From contig JAIVFU010000101.1 in the NCBI GenBank assembly GCA_020829485.1, forward strand, positions 1 through 22,799: DNA of 22,799 nt. Reading direction: 5' to 3'. The notes below the pieces were generated by a model. It did no database searches, was not told where the DNA came from, and saw only the letters and a program-made list of their open reading frames with translations. This DNA is from Nostoc sp. CHAB 5834. GTDB lineage: Bacteria; Cyanobacteriota; Cyanobacteriia; Cyanobacteriales; Nostocaceae. A program made the position numbers and the translations under genes. Below are positions 7,578 through 15,509 of this stretch, one piece after another. Numbering within the stretch: the stretch's first letter is position 1; each line of letters begins with the position of its first letter.

Positions 7578-7706
7578 ATTCAGGAGTCAGAATTCAGGTG
7601 TCAGAATGAATCGGCGGGGATTCAACAGATGGATTTGGTGTAATGTTTCACCGTTTATTCATCTGCCAGTCGTACAGAGTTCGTACTGAATTCTGACTCC
7701 TAGATT
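7578..7706. repeat. Inverted repeat of the AATTCAGGAGTCAG class
   Basis: ATTCAGGAGTCAGAATTCAG near 7578-7598 is nearly complementary to CTGAATTCTGACTCCTAGA near 7686-7704, enclosing about 90 bases with no open frame. Related sequence occurs at 3190-3232 and 22143-22165. It is probably a small nonautonomous element between ndhO and mdh. Confidence 0.5.
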
Positions 7707-7743
7707 GTGAATTAAGCTGTTCCACATTTAACTTGCATAATTA

Positions 7744-7764
7744 GGGCGGGCAAGATGCCCACCC
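7744..7764. repeat. Short hairpin repeat
   Basis: GGG-C-GGGCA (7744-7752) pairs with TGCCC-A-CCC (7756-7764) around an AGA loop. It is a compact GC hairpin in an otherwise AT-rich spacer, about 80 bases upstream of the mdh start, and may be a dispersed repeat or a weak attenuator. Confidence 0.4.
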
Positions 7765-7845
7765 CACAAGAGTTATATTCATTTTGAATATGCAAACTAG
7801 ATGTGGTTTAGCTTATGGTTGATAAATAATTGCACTTTAATAATT

Positions 7846-8823
7846 ATGTCTTTTTCGCCTAACTCCCCAATTGTGTGTAATTTACCTCGTGTCACCATCG
7901 TGGGTGCGGGTAAGGTTGGCAGTACTTTAGCCCAACGCGTTGCGGAGAAAAACCTGGCTGATGTAGTTTTACTAGATATTATTGCGGGAATGCCTCAAGG
8001 TTTGGCGCTGGATTTGATGGAAGCCAGGGGAATTGAAATACATAATCGCCAAATTATCGGCACAAATAATTATGCTGATACATCTGGTTCCCAAATTGTG
8101 GTGATTACCGCAGGACTTCCCCGCAAACCAGGGATGAGTCGGGATGATTTGCTGAAAACTAATGCCAAGATTGTGGTGGAAGCGGCGAAAAATACGATCG
8201 CTCATTCTCCGAATGCTATTTTTATTGTCGTCACTAATCCGTTGGATGTGATGACTTATTTGGCTTGGCAAGCAACTGGTTTACCACGCGATCGCATTAT
8301 GGGTATGGCTGGCGTGTTAGATTCCGCCCGTTTTGAAACCTTTATTGCCCTAGAATTGGGGGTTTTGCCTGCCGATGTTAAAGCAATGGTTTTGGGTAGC
8401 CACGGCGATTTAATGGTTCCGTTGTCTCGTTATGCTACCGTTAACGGCATTCCCATCACGGAATTGCTGGATGTAGCCACAATTGAACGCTTGGTAGAAA
8501 GAACTCGCAACGGTGGCGCAGAGATTGTGGAATTGATGCAGACAGGAGGTGCTTTTTTTGCTCCGGCATCGGCTACTAGCGTGATGGTAGAATCGATTTT
8601 GCTAAATCAGTCGCGGTTATTGCCTGTGGCGGCGTATCTGCAAGGTGAATACGGTTTAGAAGATGTTGTGATTGGTGTTCCCTGTCGGTTGGGATGCGGT
8701 GGAATTGAAAGTATTTTGGAATTAAATCTCAGCGATCGCGAAAGAGAGGGTTTGCACATTTCGGCTCAATCTGTGCGTAAAAGTATTGAGCGATCGCAGG
8801 AAATTTTGGGTAACAATGGGTGA
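7846..8823 (+). CDS. mdh: Malate dehydrogenase (LDH-like, NAD-dependent)
   Basis: 325 residues from the ATG at 7846. The enzyme interconverts malate and oxaloacetate with NAD(H). It shows the Rossmann glycine motif GAGKVG (20-25), the mobile-loop PRKPGMSR with substrate arginines (93 and 99), the catalytic D159 and R162 region (LDSARF), and the proton-relay His186 in GSHGDLMVP. Arginine at the loop position favours malate over lactate. The frame extends upstream to an ATG at 7801, adding 15 hydrophobic residues (MWFSLWLINNCTLII), but that extension is atypical of the family. Neither start has a strong Shine-Dalgarno sequence. Confidence 0.95.
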   Translation: MSFSPNSPIVCNLPRVTIVGAGKVGSTLAQRVAEKNLADVVLLDIIAGMPQGLALDLMEARGIEIHNRQIIGTNNYADTSGSQIVVITAGLPRKPGMSRDDLLKTNAKIVVEAAKNTIAHSPNAIFIVVTNPLDVMTYLAWQATGLPRDRIMGMAGVLDSARFETFIALELGVLPADVKAMVLGSHGDLMVPLSRYATVNGIPITELLDVATIERLVERTRNGGAEIVELMQTGGAFFAPASATSVMVESILLNQSRLLPVAAYLQGEYGLEDVVIGVPCRLGCGGIESILELNLSDREREGLHISAQSVRKSIERSQEILGNNG

Positions 8824-8869
8824 GCAAATAATTCGTAATTCGTAATGCTTAATCAAGAAACCTCTCCCT

Positions 8870-8911
8870 GGTTTTACTACGTAAAACCGTCCCTCTCCGA
8901 GTCGGAGAGGG
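8870..8911. repeat. Two adjacent perfect hairpins downstream of mdh
   Basis: GGTTTTAC/GTAAAACC (8870-8888, TAC loop) is followed directly by CCCTCTCCG/CGGAGAGGG (8891-8911, AGT loop). A third palindrome, TGAACTTTAGTTCA, lies just beyond. Neither hairpin is followed by a T-run on the plus strand, so this is a repeat-type structure more than a proven terminator, although it could stop or stabilise the mdh message. Confidence 0.5.
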
Positions 8912-8999
8912 AAAAACTTGAACTTTAGTTCAGGTTAAATGCGAGTTTGAATTCTCCCCCTTCACTAGTAGGAAGGGGGCTGGGGGCTTAGGTTTCGCG

Positions 9000-9329
9000 T
9001 TAGGGGCGGGAATCCTCATCTGCGGGGTCGCCGTAGGGGTCTTCGCTAGCTGGACGGACGTTGCCAAACTCCCCTTGGTCTGCGGGGTCGCCGTAAGGGT
9101 CTTCGCTAGCTGGGCGAACGTTGCCATAAGACGCGATATCTGCGGGGTCGCCATAGGGGTCTTGACTGGCTGGAATCACGTTGCCGTAAGATGCCGGATC
9201 TGCGGGGTCGCCGTAGGGGTCTTCGCTGGCTGGGCGGACATTGCGATCCCGGTATTCAGCATCTTCAGCTTGATCGCCGTTATTTCCCAACAAGAGATCC
9301 TTCGCCTTTCGGAAAAATTCATCTACCAT
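9000..9329 (-). CDS. Small protein of four 20-residue repeats (NVRPASEDPYGDPAD type)
   Basis: 109 residues. A short basic-amphipathic start (MVDEFFRKAKDLLLG) is followed by an acidic linker and four consecutive 20-residue repeats, each carrying the pattern N-V-x-P-A-S-x-D-P-Y-G-D-P-A-D. The product is acidic, proline-rich and probably disordered. No signal peptide, membrane segment or catalytic motif is seen. The ATG has a good AGGAGA eight or so bases upstream, so translation is credible. The family is familiar from cyanobacterial genomes, but no function is known to me. A lipoprotein gene lies 94 bases upstream on the same strand. Confidence 0.75.
   Translation of the reverse strand: MVDEFFRKAKDLLLGNNGDQAEDAEYRDRNVRPASEDPYGDPADPASYGNVIPASQDPYGDPADIASYGNVRPASEDPYGDPADQGEFGNVRPASEDPYGDPADEDSRP
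9001..9240. repeat. 60-bp tandem repeat, four copies, in frame
   Basis: Four consecutive 60-base units (9001-9060, 9061-9120, 9121-9180, 9181-9240) each contain the block TGCGGGGTCGCC near base 20. They differ at scattered positions, so the array is diverged and not a very recent expansion. The unit length is a multiple of three, so gain or loss of units would keep the reading frame. Confidence 0.9.
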
Positions 9330-9423
9330 AATCTGTCTCCTGATTTAAGTTCGTGTTTCCGACGTGCGCGAAAGGCGTTATCCTCCGGGAAACCCGCTTT
9401 CTTATTTACACACGCTTCGCTAT

Positions 9424-9903
9424 CTAGAGGGCTGGAGCTGCGGATGAAGTTATGCCAGTTAGATCGCGACCTGAAGTATTGCCGTTATAGCCTTGAAATT
9501 GCCGATATTGTTGTGCTTGAGATTCTGGTACTCGAATTCCTTCTGATGGTGGAGTTACCCAGTGAGCGCGATTTTCAGCATCGCGGTAGTATACACGCCC
9601 GTTCTTGGAAAGATAGTACTTACCTTGCGCTCCTTCTTTTGGAGCATTCTTATGTTGGTTGTACATGTAATAAAGTGCCGCAGCACCTGCCAAAATTGCC
9701 ACTTTTTGCCCTGTACCCAATCCTTTCTTAACTTCGGTTTGGCGATCGCTCACTGTTCTACTAACGGTATCATCAACCGGTGGTGGCGTAGCAGTTTTGG
9801 AACCGCCTCCGCAGCTACTTAGCAAGGGTACGGTTAGCAATGCGGAAAGTAGCACTGCTAATAGACGCGAAACTATTTTACGTTCTTTATATACTATGTT
9901 CAT
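9424..9903 (-). CDS. Putative lipoprotein of unknown function
   Basis: 159 residues. A basic N-terminus is followed by a hydrophobic core and the lipobox LSSC, with Cys31 as the expected lipidation site, so it should be a membrane-anchored lipoprotein. After a Pro/Thr-rich linker (about 35-60) there is a second hydrophobic stretch (GQKVAILAGAAALYYMY, about 65-81). A tyrosine-rich domain then reads YYLSKNGRVYYRDAENRAHWV (written in two parts: YYLSKNGRVYY, RDAENRAHWV). The C-terminus is polar and glutamine-rich. No enzyme motif is visible. It may share a transcript with the repeat protein gene downstream. The start lacks a clear ribosome-binding site. Confidence 0.75.
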   Translation of the reverse strand: MNIVYKERKIVSRLLAVLLSALLTVPLLSSCGGGSKTATPPPVDDTVSRTVSDRQTEVKKGLGTGQKVAILAGAAALYYMYNQHKNAPKEGAQGKYYLSKNGRVYYRDAENRAHWVTPPSEGIRVPESQAQQYRQFQGYNGNTSGRDLTGITSSAAPAL

Positions 9904-10236
9904 TGGATTTCGTCATCACCTGTATTTACTAAAAGCCTTGCTGTTGCAAATACAAAGTTGGAATTCCTGTTATTTCACCTGGAATTGAAAGAACATATAC
10001 CACTTAATTTACAACTGCACAGCTGTTTCACTCTTATGATGGTCGATTTTCTCAAGTATTCCATCCTGCCTTCGAGAGAAACTGCATTCATCCGAAGGAA
10101 ATATATTGTTGATTTTTGATTAATCAATTTAGCCCAAACGCGGAAATATTCAGCAATTTCTCGGTTATGTTTTCGGGATAAATTACTTAAATAGATACAG
10201 ACGCTACAATAGATATTGTCAAAAAATACACTCAAT
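9904..10236. other. AT-rich intergenic region between divergent genes
   Basis: This gap separates the reverse-strand lipoprotein gene from the forward three-gene module, so it should hold both promoters. A 12-bp palindrome, TTGATTAATCAA (about 10116-10127), is the only clear symmetric site and could be an operator. No RNA gene or credible open frame is seen. Confidence 0.5.
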
Positions 10237-10914
10237 ATGACATCAAAAAATACAGCCCAAACTAGAACTCGTCTCCTTTTGGCTTTGTGGGATTTGGGAG
10301 GAACGCAGCAGGAAGTTAAGAAGGGTCAACTCACTAAGCGAATTGTATCCAAAAGCCAGAAGGTAGCAGATTATCAGGGATCATTTGAAGAATTGCAGAA
10401 TCAGGGTGCGATCGCAATCTCCAAAAAGGGATACTCTCTGATATCTGGCAAGGGTTTAGAGGTGTTGGGTGAGGGTTTGAGAAGTTCTGATTTTAAATTT
10501 GAAGGCACGATTGTTGGAACTTGGGCGGCGAATGCGTTGTTGCGGTGGATTAGTGAGTTTGATGTTGCGGTGGCTGGTGCAGATGTACTAGTTAATGGAA
10601 AGAGGGCGATCGCGGAGCTTTCCAAAGGAATCGCATCTTATGACGAGTTTAAATCTGTGGCGTTGGAAGTATACGACAAGCTTAACCAAAACTACAACCT
10701 GGATGATCTTGTCCCAATTTATCGTATCAGGAGAGAAATAGGCGATCGCGTGAGTCGTACAGATTTTAATGATTGGCTGCTGGAAATGCAAGAAAAAGAT
10801 GTTTTGCAGCTGATGGCAGGAGAGATGCGAGACATCACCCTAGATAAACGTGATGACTCAATAACAATTCCTGGTGGTGGATTGCGTTACTACACCAAGC
10901 TTTTAAATTCCTAA
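10237..10914 (+). CDS. Winged-helix-like protein, first gene of an ATPase-nuclease module
   Basis: 225 residues from the ATG at 10237. The N-terminal part (about 5-75: RLLLALWDLGG, a Q/K-rich helix, SFEELQNQGAIAISKKGYSLI) has the helix and beta-wing pattern of a winged-helix domain. The rest is mostly helical and ends with a second, wing-like segment (YRIRREIGDRVSRTDFNDWL, then a beta hairpin at the C-terminus). No enzyme motif is visible. It may bind DNA or act as an adaptor. The frame is open to a TTG at 10216; the direct repeat TCAAAAAATACA (10219-10230 and 10243-10254) duplicates SKNT around the two starts, so the start is uncertain. The ATPase gene begins 44 bases downstream. I do not recognise a named family. 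Confidence 0.75.
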   Translation: MTSKNTAQTRTRLLLALWDLGGTQQEVKKGQLTKRIVSKSQKVADYQGSFEELQNQGAIAISKKGYSLISGKGLEVLGEGLRSSDFKFEGTIVGTWAANALLRWISEFDVAVAGADVLVNGKRAIAELSKGIASYDEFKSVALEVYDKLNQNYNLDDLVPIYRIRREIGDRVSRTDFNDWLLEMQEKDVLQLMAGEMRDITLDKRDDSITIPGGGLRYYTKLLNS

Positions 10915-10958
10915 ATTCTCCGAATCTTTATCAGCTCCTTACCTCAGACAAAATCACT

Positions 10959-12941
10959 ATGGACAGTTCAGCAGTTTCTCCAACAGAAGTCCTTAACGCA
11001 GCTATCAGAAGTCATAATCCATTTATCAACGCTGGGATAGTCAAAGAACAGGATGTGTGGGGGAAAGGATTCCCCGATGTACCAACTTTAAATGCCCACG
11101 CTTCTAATGCAGTTTTTCAGGCAATTGATCTGGTGCGTACTAGCCAGTCTACTCAAGAGAAGGTGACATCAATTGCCATAACAGCTCAACAGGGTGTGGG
11201 TAAAACTCACATCCTTAGTCGCATTCGTCATCAATTAAAAGCAAATGGAACAGCTCTATTTGTCTATGCAGGTGTTAACAACTATACAGATTTAAACTTA
11301 GTTAAATACCAGTTCCAACAAACTTTGGCAGATAGTCTCAGTAACACTGGTAGTCAAGGGGTGATGCAGTGGCAGGAAGTAGCAGCAGCAATGGCAAACG
11401 AAGGCTTTAAAACTATCGATTCTAATTTTACGAGTCTTTTTCCACAGGTACTACTTGAAAGATTTGATAAAGTATGTTCAAGCTGGTCAGCTAAAAACAA
11501 AAATTTGATGGACAGGCTGATCAAAGAAGTTCTCAAAACAAAACCAAATGCAGATCCTTATATTCTTAGGGCTATTTTGTGGACGCTTTCAGAAACTCAA
11601 GCATCTTTTGCAATTAAATGGTTATCTGGTGATGAATTAGCAACCTCTAATGCTCAGGAATTAGGATTACCCAATCCCAGTAAATCTAGTCAAGATAGGG
11701 AATCTGAAGCCCTCAAAAATATTCAGCAAATCCTGAATTTGGTGAATTACTATAACCCCGTCATCATCTGTTTTGATGAAATAGATGTAGAAAACAATTG
11801 CAGTGATGATGGCTTAACAACTCCACAGGTAATTGCTGATTTAGTGAAGCGTCTACATGATACTCTCGAACCATCTGCACTCGGTCGAGGTCTTGTTATT
11901 CTCACAGTTATGTTGCCTGATACCTGGACAAATAAGGTGAATCTGATGCCTGGTGGTACACCTGATCGAGTTTCAAAATATACGCAACGAAAACCAATAG
12001 ATTTAAAAACTCTTGGTGGCGATTCTATGGTTGATTTAGTCACCCTTTGGTTAAAAGAGTTTTATGAAGGAAAACACTTAAAACCTCATCATCCACTTTA
12101 TCCATTTGAAGAAAGTGAACTAAGAAAATATGGCAAGAACGGACTAACTGTCAGGGAAGCTTTGAAATGGTGTGCTGAAAATTTTAAGATTGAGGAAGAA
12201 ATATTACCAAAAGACCCATCGGATCGATTTTGGCTAGCTATTGAAGGAGAGACAAAAGCATACAAAGAAGTAGATTGTATAGATTACCTACATGAGGAGA
12301 ATAATTCTCTCTTAGCTGATGTTTTGCGTTTTTGCTTTCAGAGCTTGAAAGGACAGACCCTATTAGAACAAATAACAATTGAAGATATTGCTGATGTCGA
12401 ACCAAAGACAAAGAATCAGGGTTGGATAAACTTCAAAATAATTGGCAAAAAGAAAGATAAGGTTTTCAAAATTGGGGTTGCTGTTATTCAACATTCACAT
12501 GGAAAATCAGTACGAGCAGGAATGCAACGCTTAATTGAATATCAGACTTTTGATATAACGCAAGGTTGTTTAATTCGTCGTCGCTGGGGTGGAGAAATAG
12601 TAATGCCTAAGCATTGGGATGCTTTTGAATATTTTAAAAAACTTGTGGATGAATTAGGCGGAAAACATGTGAACATTGATTATTCTTTAGTCAAAGAACT
12701 AGTTTATGTCTATTGTGTTTATCAAAAGCGGAAAGACTATTTTTTAACCGAAGAACAAGTCCTAGAGTTTTCCCGTGAGCTAACTTGTGATAATTTGTTG
12801 CTGCTAGAAATTTTAGAAAATCCTTCTTTTCAAATAGATGAAGAGACTATTGAGGGAGAAGAATTATTAAATGACTTCCTTAACCCATCCATTATGGAGG
12901 ACACAGACGACTCAGAGGATCTGAGTGAGTTGTTAAATTAA
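10959..12941 (+). CDS. P-loop (AAA-like) ATPase of a candidate defence module
   Basis: 660 residues. The Walker A motif is AQQGVGKTH (76-84), and Walker B is IICFDE (269-274) followed by ID. An arginine-containing TPDRVSKYTQRK segment (about 336-347) may include the sensor or finger residues. The preceding region resembles ATPases that load onto DNA or act as STAND/AAA switches. The C-terminal third (about 455-600) has alternating beta strands (WINFKIIGKKKDKVFKIGVAVIQ) that could be a degenerate nuclease-like fold with no E-x-K, and the extreme C-terminus is very acidic. It has no membrane segment. The downstream nuclease gene starts 2 bases after its stop, so the two are co-translated. The gene has no GCGATCGC octamer, unlike both its neighbours. 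A named family is not recognised. Confidence 0.8.
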   Translation: MDSSAVSPTEVLNAAIRSHNPFINAGIVKEQDVWGKGFPDVPTLNAHASNAVFQAIDLVRTSQSTQEKVTSIAITAQQGVGKTHILSRIRHQLKANGTALFVYAGVNNYTDLNLVKYQFQQTLADSLSNTGSQGVMQWQEVAAAMANEGFKTIDSNFTSLFPQVLLERFDKVCSSWSAKNKNLMDRLIKEVLKTKPNADPYILRAILWTLSETQASFAIKWLSGDELATSNAQELGLPNPSKSSQDRESEALKNIQQILNLVNYYNPVIICFDEIDVENNCSDDGLTTPQVIADLVKRLHDTLEPSALGRGLVILTVMLPDTWTNKVNLMPGGTPDRVSKYTQRKPIDLKTLGGDSMVDLVTLWLKEFYEGKHLKPHHPLYPFEESELRKYGKNGLTVREALKWCAENFKIEEEILPKDPSDRFWLAIEGETKAYKEVDCIDYLHEENNSLLADVLRFCFQSLKGQTLLEQITIEDIADVEPKTKNQGWINFKIIGKKKDKVFKIGVAVIQHSHGKSVRAGMQRLIEYQTFDITQGCLIRRRWGGEIVMPKHWDAFEYFKKLVDELGGKHVNIDYSLVKELVYVYCVYQKRKDYFLTEEQVLEFSRELTCDNLLLLEILENPSFQIDEETIEGEELLNDFLNPSIMEDTDDSEDLSELLN

Positions 12942-12943
12942 AC

Positions 12944-14410
12944 ATGAGCGAATCAGTTGTCCTTGACACAGCCTTATGTTTACCAGCTTCTGACGTTGAA
13001 GCGTTAATACAAGGGCGAATGATTGCTACGATGTCTCAAATTTTTATTAATCTGGGGCGGCAATTTGCCCTTTATCCAACCAATATACCAATTAACTTAC
13101 AACCCTATAAGCAGTACTATTGCTCAAGTTTTTTGCCTATTGCTCAAACAGCTTTAGCCCAAATAGATTGTGAAAAGGTTGTGATTAAAGCTTGGGCTAG
13201 ATGTGAAGGGTGCAAAATGTACCCTCCTGAATCCTTGGATAGTTTGTCACAATTAACAGTCTGGACAAAAGCAGCATTACAGCGATCACTTGGGCAGCGA
13301 GATCATATTTTTCTGGCTTACCTACGTGTTTATCTGCTACCTCAATCGCTTGAGATTCTTTTGCAATCCCAAAATCGTCAGTTTCGGCCTTTAAACCCTT
13401 CGCTGATCGTTTCTGAAGCCAACCCAGTATTAAATGATCGCACCTTCGCCCAACGCAAACGCCAATTAGAAAAGCTAGAACCCCCGCTACATCCTGAATT
13501 GGAAGAATTGCAGAGTGCGATCGCATCCCTAACCATTAGCCAACCAGCAGCCAAACAATTAGACGACGATATCAAAGTATTTCTGGGTTGGAGTAGTGAC
13601 AAGCTAATTAAGCAACCCGATGCAAATTTAGCTTGGATAAATGATATTGCAAAATTGGGCGATCGCAGCATCGAACAAGACGACGGTAAAAGTAACTATC
13701 AAGCTGGTACAGATTTTGAAATCATCGCACGCCGTAGCCTTGATTTTTTAGGATTCAAAGTTGAGGAAAACTACAAAGGCGGCGCAGGTGGCTTAGACTT
13801 ATATTGCTCACAACCTTATCCTCTTGTTTGCGAATGTAAAGCAGGTAAAAGCATTCCTGATCGTGCAGTAGAAGAATTAGATAGGATTGGTAGAAGGCAT
13901 CTAAAAGAAAATTATCTTCAAGCTGTAAGGTTAATTATTGGCCCAGGTAAACCAACTAAAAATTTGAAAGAATCTGCTGAAATATCGAAAATCAGTATTA
14001 TAAATGTAATGACTCTACAAAAACTCGTTGAATTAAAAGCAAAATATCCAGGTGCTATTAACTTAGTAGAATTAAAACAATATCTACAACCTGGGCAAAT
14101 TGACTATAAAATTGATGAATATATCGATAAAGCTGAGAGAGAGATTAAATTGCGATCGCAGATTCTCACAGCCGTCAAAGAACTCTCTGAACAATACAAC
14201 GAAACTTTAAAAGCTACGCATCAGAGTTTCATAGTTACAGAAATTCGTGTTCATTATAATGCCACTCATAATCCCAGATTAAATGATGAAGCAGTTCATG
14301 ATTTACTGATTGAACTTTCCTCACCTTTAACAGGCTATTTAGGACGAATAAAAGGCAGTGATTGCAATAGCGATCGCTTTTACTTTCTCCGCAATTTACC
14401 TATTAACTAA
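12944..14410 (+). CDS. PD-(D/E)XK nuclease-domain protein (N-terminal domain possibly DUF1802-like)
   Basis: 488 residues. The centre carries a full PD-(D/E)XK (Mrr-like) signature: E259 (GTDFE), D285 (GGLDLY), then E297-C-K299 (VCECKAG), with predicted strands around them, so DNA cleavage is likely. The N-terminal 170 residues (LCLPASDVEALIQGRM, FALYPTN, VIKAWARCEGCKMYP, HIFLAYLRVYLLP) resemble the cyanobacterial DUF1802-type domain; this is a tentative match. The C-terminal 90 residues look like a winged helix ending in DRFYFLRNLPIN. The start lies 2 bases after the ATPase stop. The last 11 codons and the following noncoding sequence belong to a repeat found three more times downstream. Confidence 0.85.
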   Translation: MSESVVLDTALCLPASDVEALIQGRMIATMSQIFINLGRQFALYPTNIPINLQPYKQYYCSSFLPIAQTALAQIDCEKVVIKAWARCEGCKMYPPESLDSLSQLTVWTKAALQRSLGQRDHIFLAYLRVYLLPQSLEILLQSQNRQFRPLNPSLIVSEANPVLNDRTFAQRKRQLEKLEPPLHPELEELQSAIASLTISQPAAKQLDDDIKVFLGWSSDKLIKQPDANLAWINDIAKLGDRSIEQDDGKSNYQAGTDFEIIARRSLDFLGFKVEENYKGGAGGLDLYCSQPYPLVCECKAGKSIPDRAVEELDRIGRRHLKENYLQAVRLIIGPGKPTKNLKESAEISKISIINVMTLQKLVELKAKYPGAINLVELKQYLQPGQIDYKIDEYIDKAEREIKLRSQILTAVKELSEQYNETLKATHQSFIVTEIRVHYNATHNPRLNDEAVHDLLIELSSPLTGYLGRIKGSDCNSDRFYFLRNLPIN

Positions 14411-14480
14411 AGATAGTAAAATATATCTCTTTTCTTCCCTCTGTGCTCTCTGCGCCTCTGCGGTTCGGTTCAAAATAGCT
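14370..14480 (+). repeat. Repeat copy A, spanning the nuclease stop codon
   Basis: It starts with GCGATCGC and continues CTTTTACTTTCTCCGCAATT, which encodes the nuclease C-terminus RFYFLRNLPIN, then the TAA, then AGATAGTAAAATATATCTC and a CTCTGCGCCTCTGCGGTTCG segment (14448-14467). Copies B, C and D lie at 15228, 15366 and 16219. A degenerate partial copy follows at 14486-14523. Confidence 0.85.
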
Positions 14481-14485
14481 TAAGT

Positions 14486-14523
14486 GCGTAGGCGTAGCCA
14501 TAACTTTTACTTTCTGGGTGATT
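14486..14523 (+). repeat. Partial repeat copy A' (GCGTAGGCGTAGCCA plus core start)
   Basis: GCGTAGGCGTAGCCA at 14486-14500 is identical to 15206-15220, just upstream of copy B. It is followed by CTTTTACTTTCTGGGTGATT, a mutated version of the start of the repeat core. It looks like a remnant copy between the nuclease gene and the toxin gene. Confidence 0.6.
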
Positions 14524-14569
14524 GATCAATAGATAATTGAGAGAATTAGAAGTAAACTAAAATACCAGC

Positions 14570-14872
14570 TTACTCATCGGATTCTACAAATAAAGATTCC
14601 AAATTTTGATAACCACTAACTACACGGACAATTTCAATTCCACTATTTACAACTCGATAAAGAATAATGTAATTATCCAAAGGAACACCACGCAAATCAG
14701 CTTTAATATTTTCGTAGCTGCGTCCCATATTGGGGAAATTAGCTAAATATTTACACTTTTTATCAAACTTCTCAACAAAATGCTCCCCAGTATCAATATT
14801 TATTCTGACAAAATAATCAATAATTTCTGATAAATCCTCACTGGCTTTTGGAGAGATAATATGTTGCTTCAT
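14570..14872 (-). CDS. ParE/RelE-type toxin
   Basis: 100 residues with the ParE toxin pattern: helix KASEDLSEIIDYFVRINID, a second helix HFVEKFDKKCKYLANFPNMG, a central RSYENIKADLRGVPLDNY segment and the closing strands IILYRVVNSGIEIVRVVSG. ParE-family toxins act on gyrase, RelE types on ribosome-bound mRNA; the target cannot be decided here. The start overlaps the stop of the upstream antitoxin gene in an ATGA, the normal order antitoxin then toxin. The pair sits between repeat copies A/A' and B. Confidence 0.85.
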   Translation of the reverse strand: MKQHIISPKASEDLSEIIDYFVRINIDTGEHFVEKFDKKCKYLANFPNMGRSYENIKADLRGVPLDNYIILYRVVNSGIEIVRVVSGYQNLESLFVESDE

Positions 14873-15135
14873 TCTTGTAATTCTCTAGCTTTACGCAGTT
14901 TATCTCGCAATTGTTCAACTACAACTTCTCCATCAATACCTTCCCCTCTATCCAGTTGCTCAATAGCAACCTCAACTTTTTCGCGTGTTTCTTCCACCCA
15001 CTGCTGATAACCTTTTTCGCACTCTAATAGCAACTTCAATGCTTTACTAATCACTTCTTCAGGATTTGCATATCTACCTGTAGCAATTTGCGCTTGGATA
15101 ATTTGCTCTAGTTCAGGTTTAATTTGGATATTCAT
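14869..15135 (-). CDS. ParD-like antitoxin
   Basis: 88 residues. The N-terminal MNIQIKPELEQIIQAQIATG, followed by RYANPEEVISKALKLLLECE, is the ribbon-helix-helix pattern of ParD/CopG-type antitoxins. These bind operator DNA as dimers. The charged C-terminal half (about 45-88) should be the toxin-binding tail. The stop overlaps the toxin start by four bases, so the two are co-translated, and the antitoxin probably represses the shared promoter upstream of 15135. Confidence 0.85.
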   Translation of the reverse strand: MNIQIKPELEQIIQAQIATGRYANPEEVISKALKLLLECEKGYQQWVEETREKVEVAIEQLDRGEGIDGEVVVEQLRDKLRKARELQE

Positions 15136-15227
15136 GATTTATATTCTAGTTTATTGACAGCTTTTAGCTTATTTTAACAACATTTAAAGTTAGATTAATT
15201 GAATAGCGTAGGCGTAGCCAGCCGTAG

Positions 15228-15336
15228 GCATCGCTTTTACTTTCTCCGTGATTTACCTATTAACTAAAGATAGTACAATATATCTCTTTTCTTACCTTCG
15301 CGCTCTTTGCGTCCTTTGCGGTTCGTTTCAAAATAA
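15228..15336 (+). repeat. Repeat copy B
   Basis: This noncoding copy of the nuclease 3' end still reads RFYFLRDLPIN then TAA (15232-15267 region) and continues through the ATATATCTCTTTTCTTACC and CTTTGCGGTTCG-type tail. It is preceded by GCCGTAGGCATCGC (15221-15234), a 14-mer also found at 1035 and 15359. Confidence 0.85.
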
Positions 15337-15365
15337 ATGAAGTAAGTAAGCGTAGCTAGCCGTAG

Positions 15366-15477
15366 GCATCGCTTTTACTTTCTCCGTGATTTACCTATTA
15401 ACTAAAGATAGTGAAATAAGTTTATTTTTTTACCTATGCTTTATCTGTGTATCTGCTGTCCATTTAAAAATAACTGC
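15366..15477 (+). repeat. Repeat copy C
   Basis: The core (CTTTTACTTTCTCCGTGATT onward) again encodes RFYFLRDLPIN and TAA, but the tail diverges after GATAGTGAAATAAG. It is preceded by the 14-mer GCCGTAGGCATCGC (15359-15372). Together with copy B it fills most of the 374-base gap between the toxin-antitoxin pair and the aspartic protease cassette, and no gene is seen there. Confidence 0.8.
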
Positions 15478-15509
15478 GATCGCAGTTATCCTAAAGTTAA
15501 TATACCAGC

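Noticed and set aside
9001..9240. Possible CRISPR array
   Set aside because: The 60-bp units are contiguous, have no unique spacers and are in frame with a coding sequence.
9075..9731. Plus-strand 218-residue open frame across two reverse-strand genes
   Set aside because: It is antisense to the 60-bp repeat gene and the lipoprotein gene; the repeats generate an open antisense frame and the protein shows no recognisable family.
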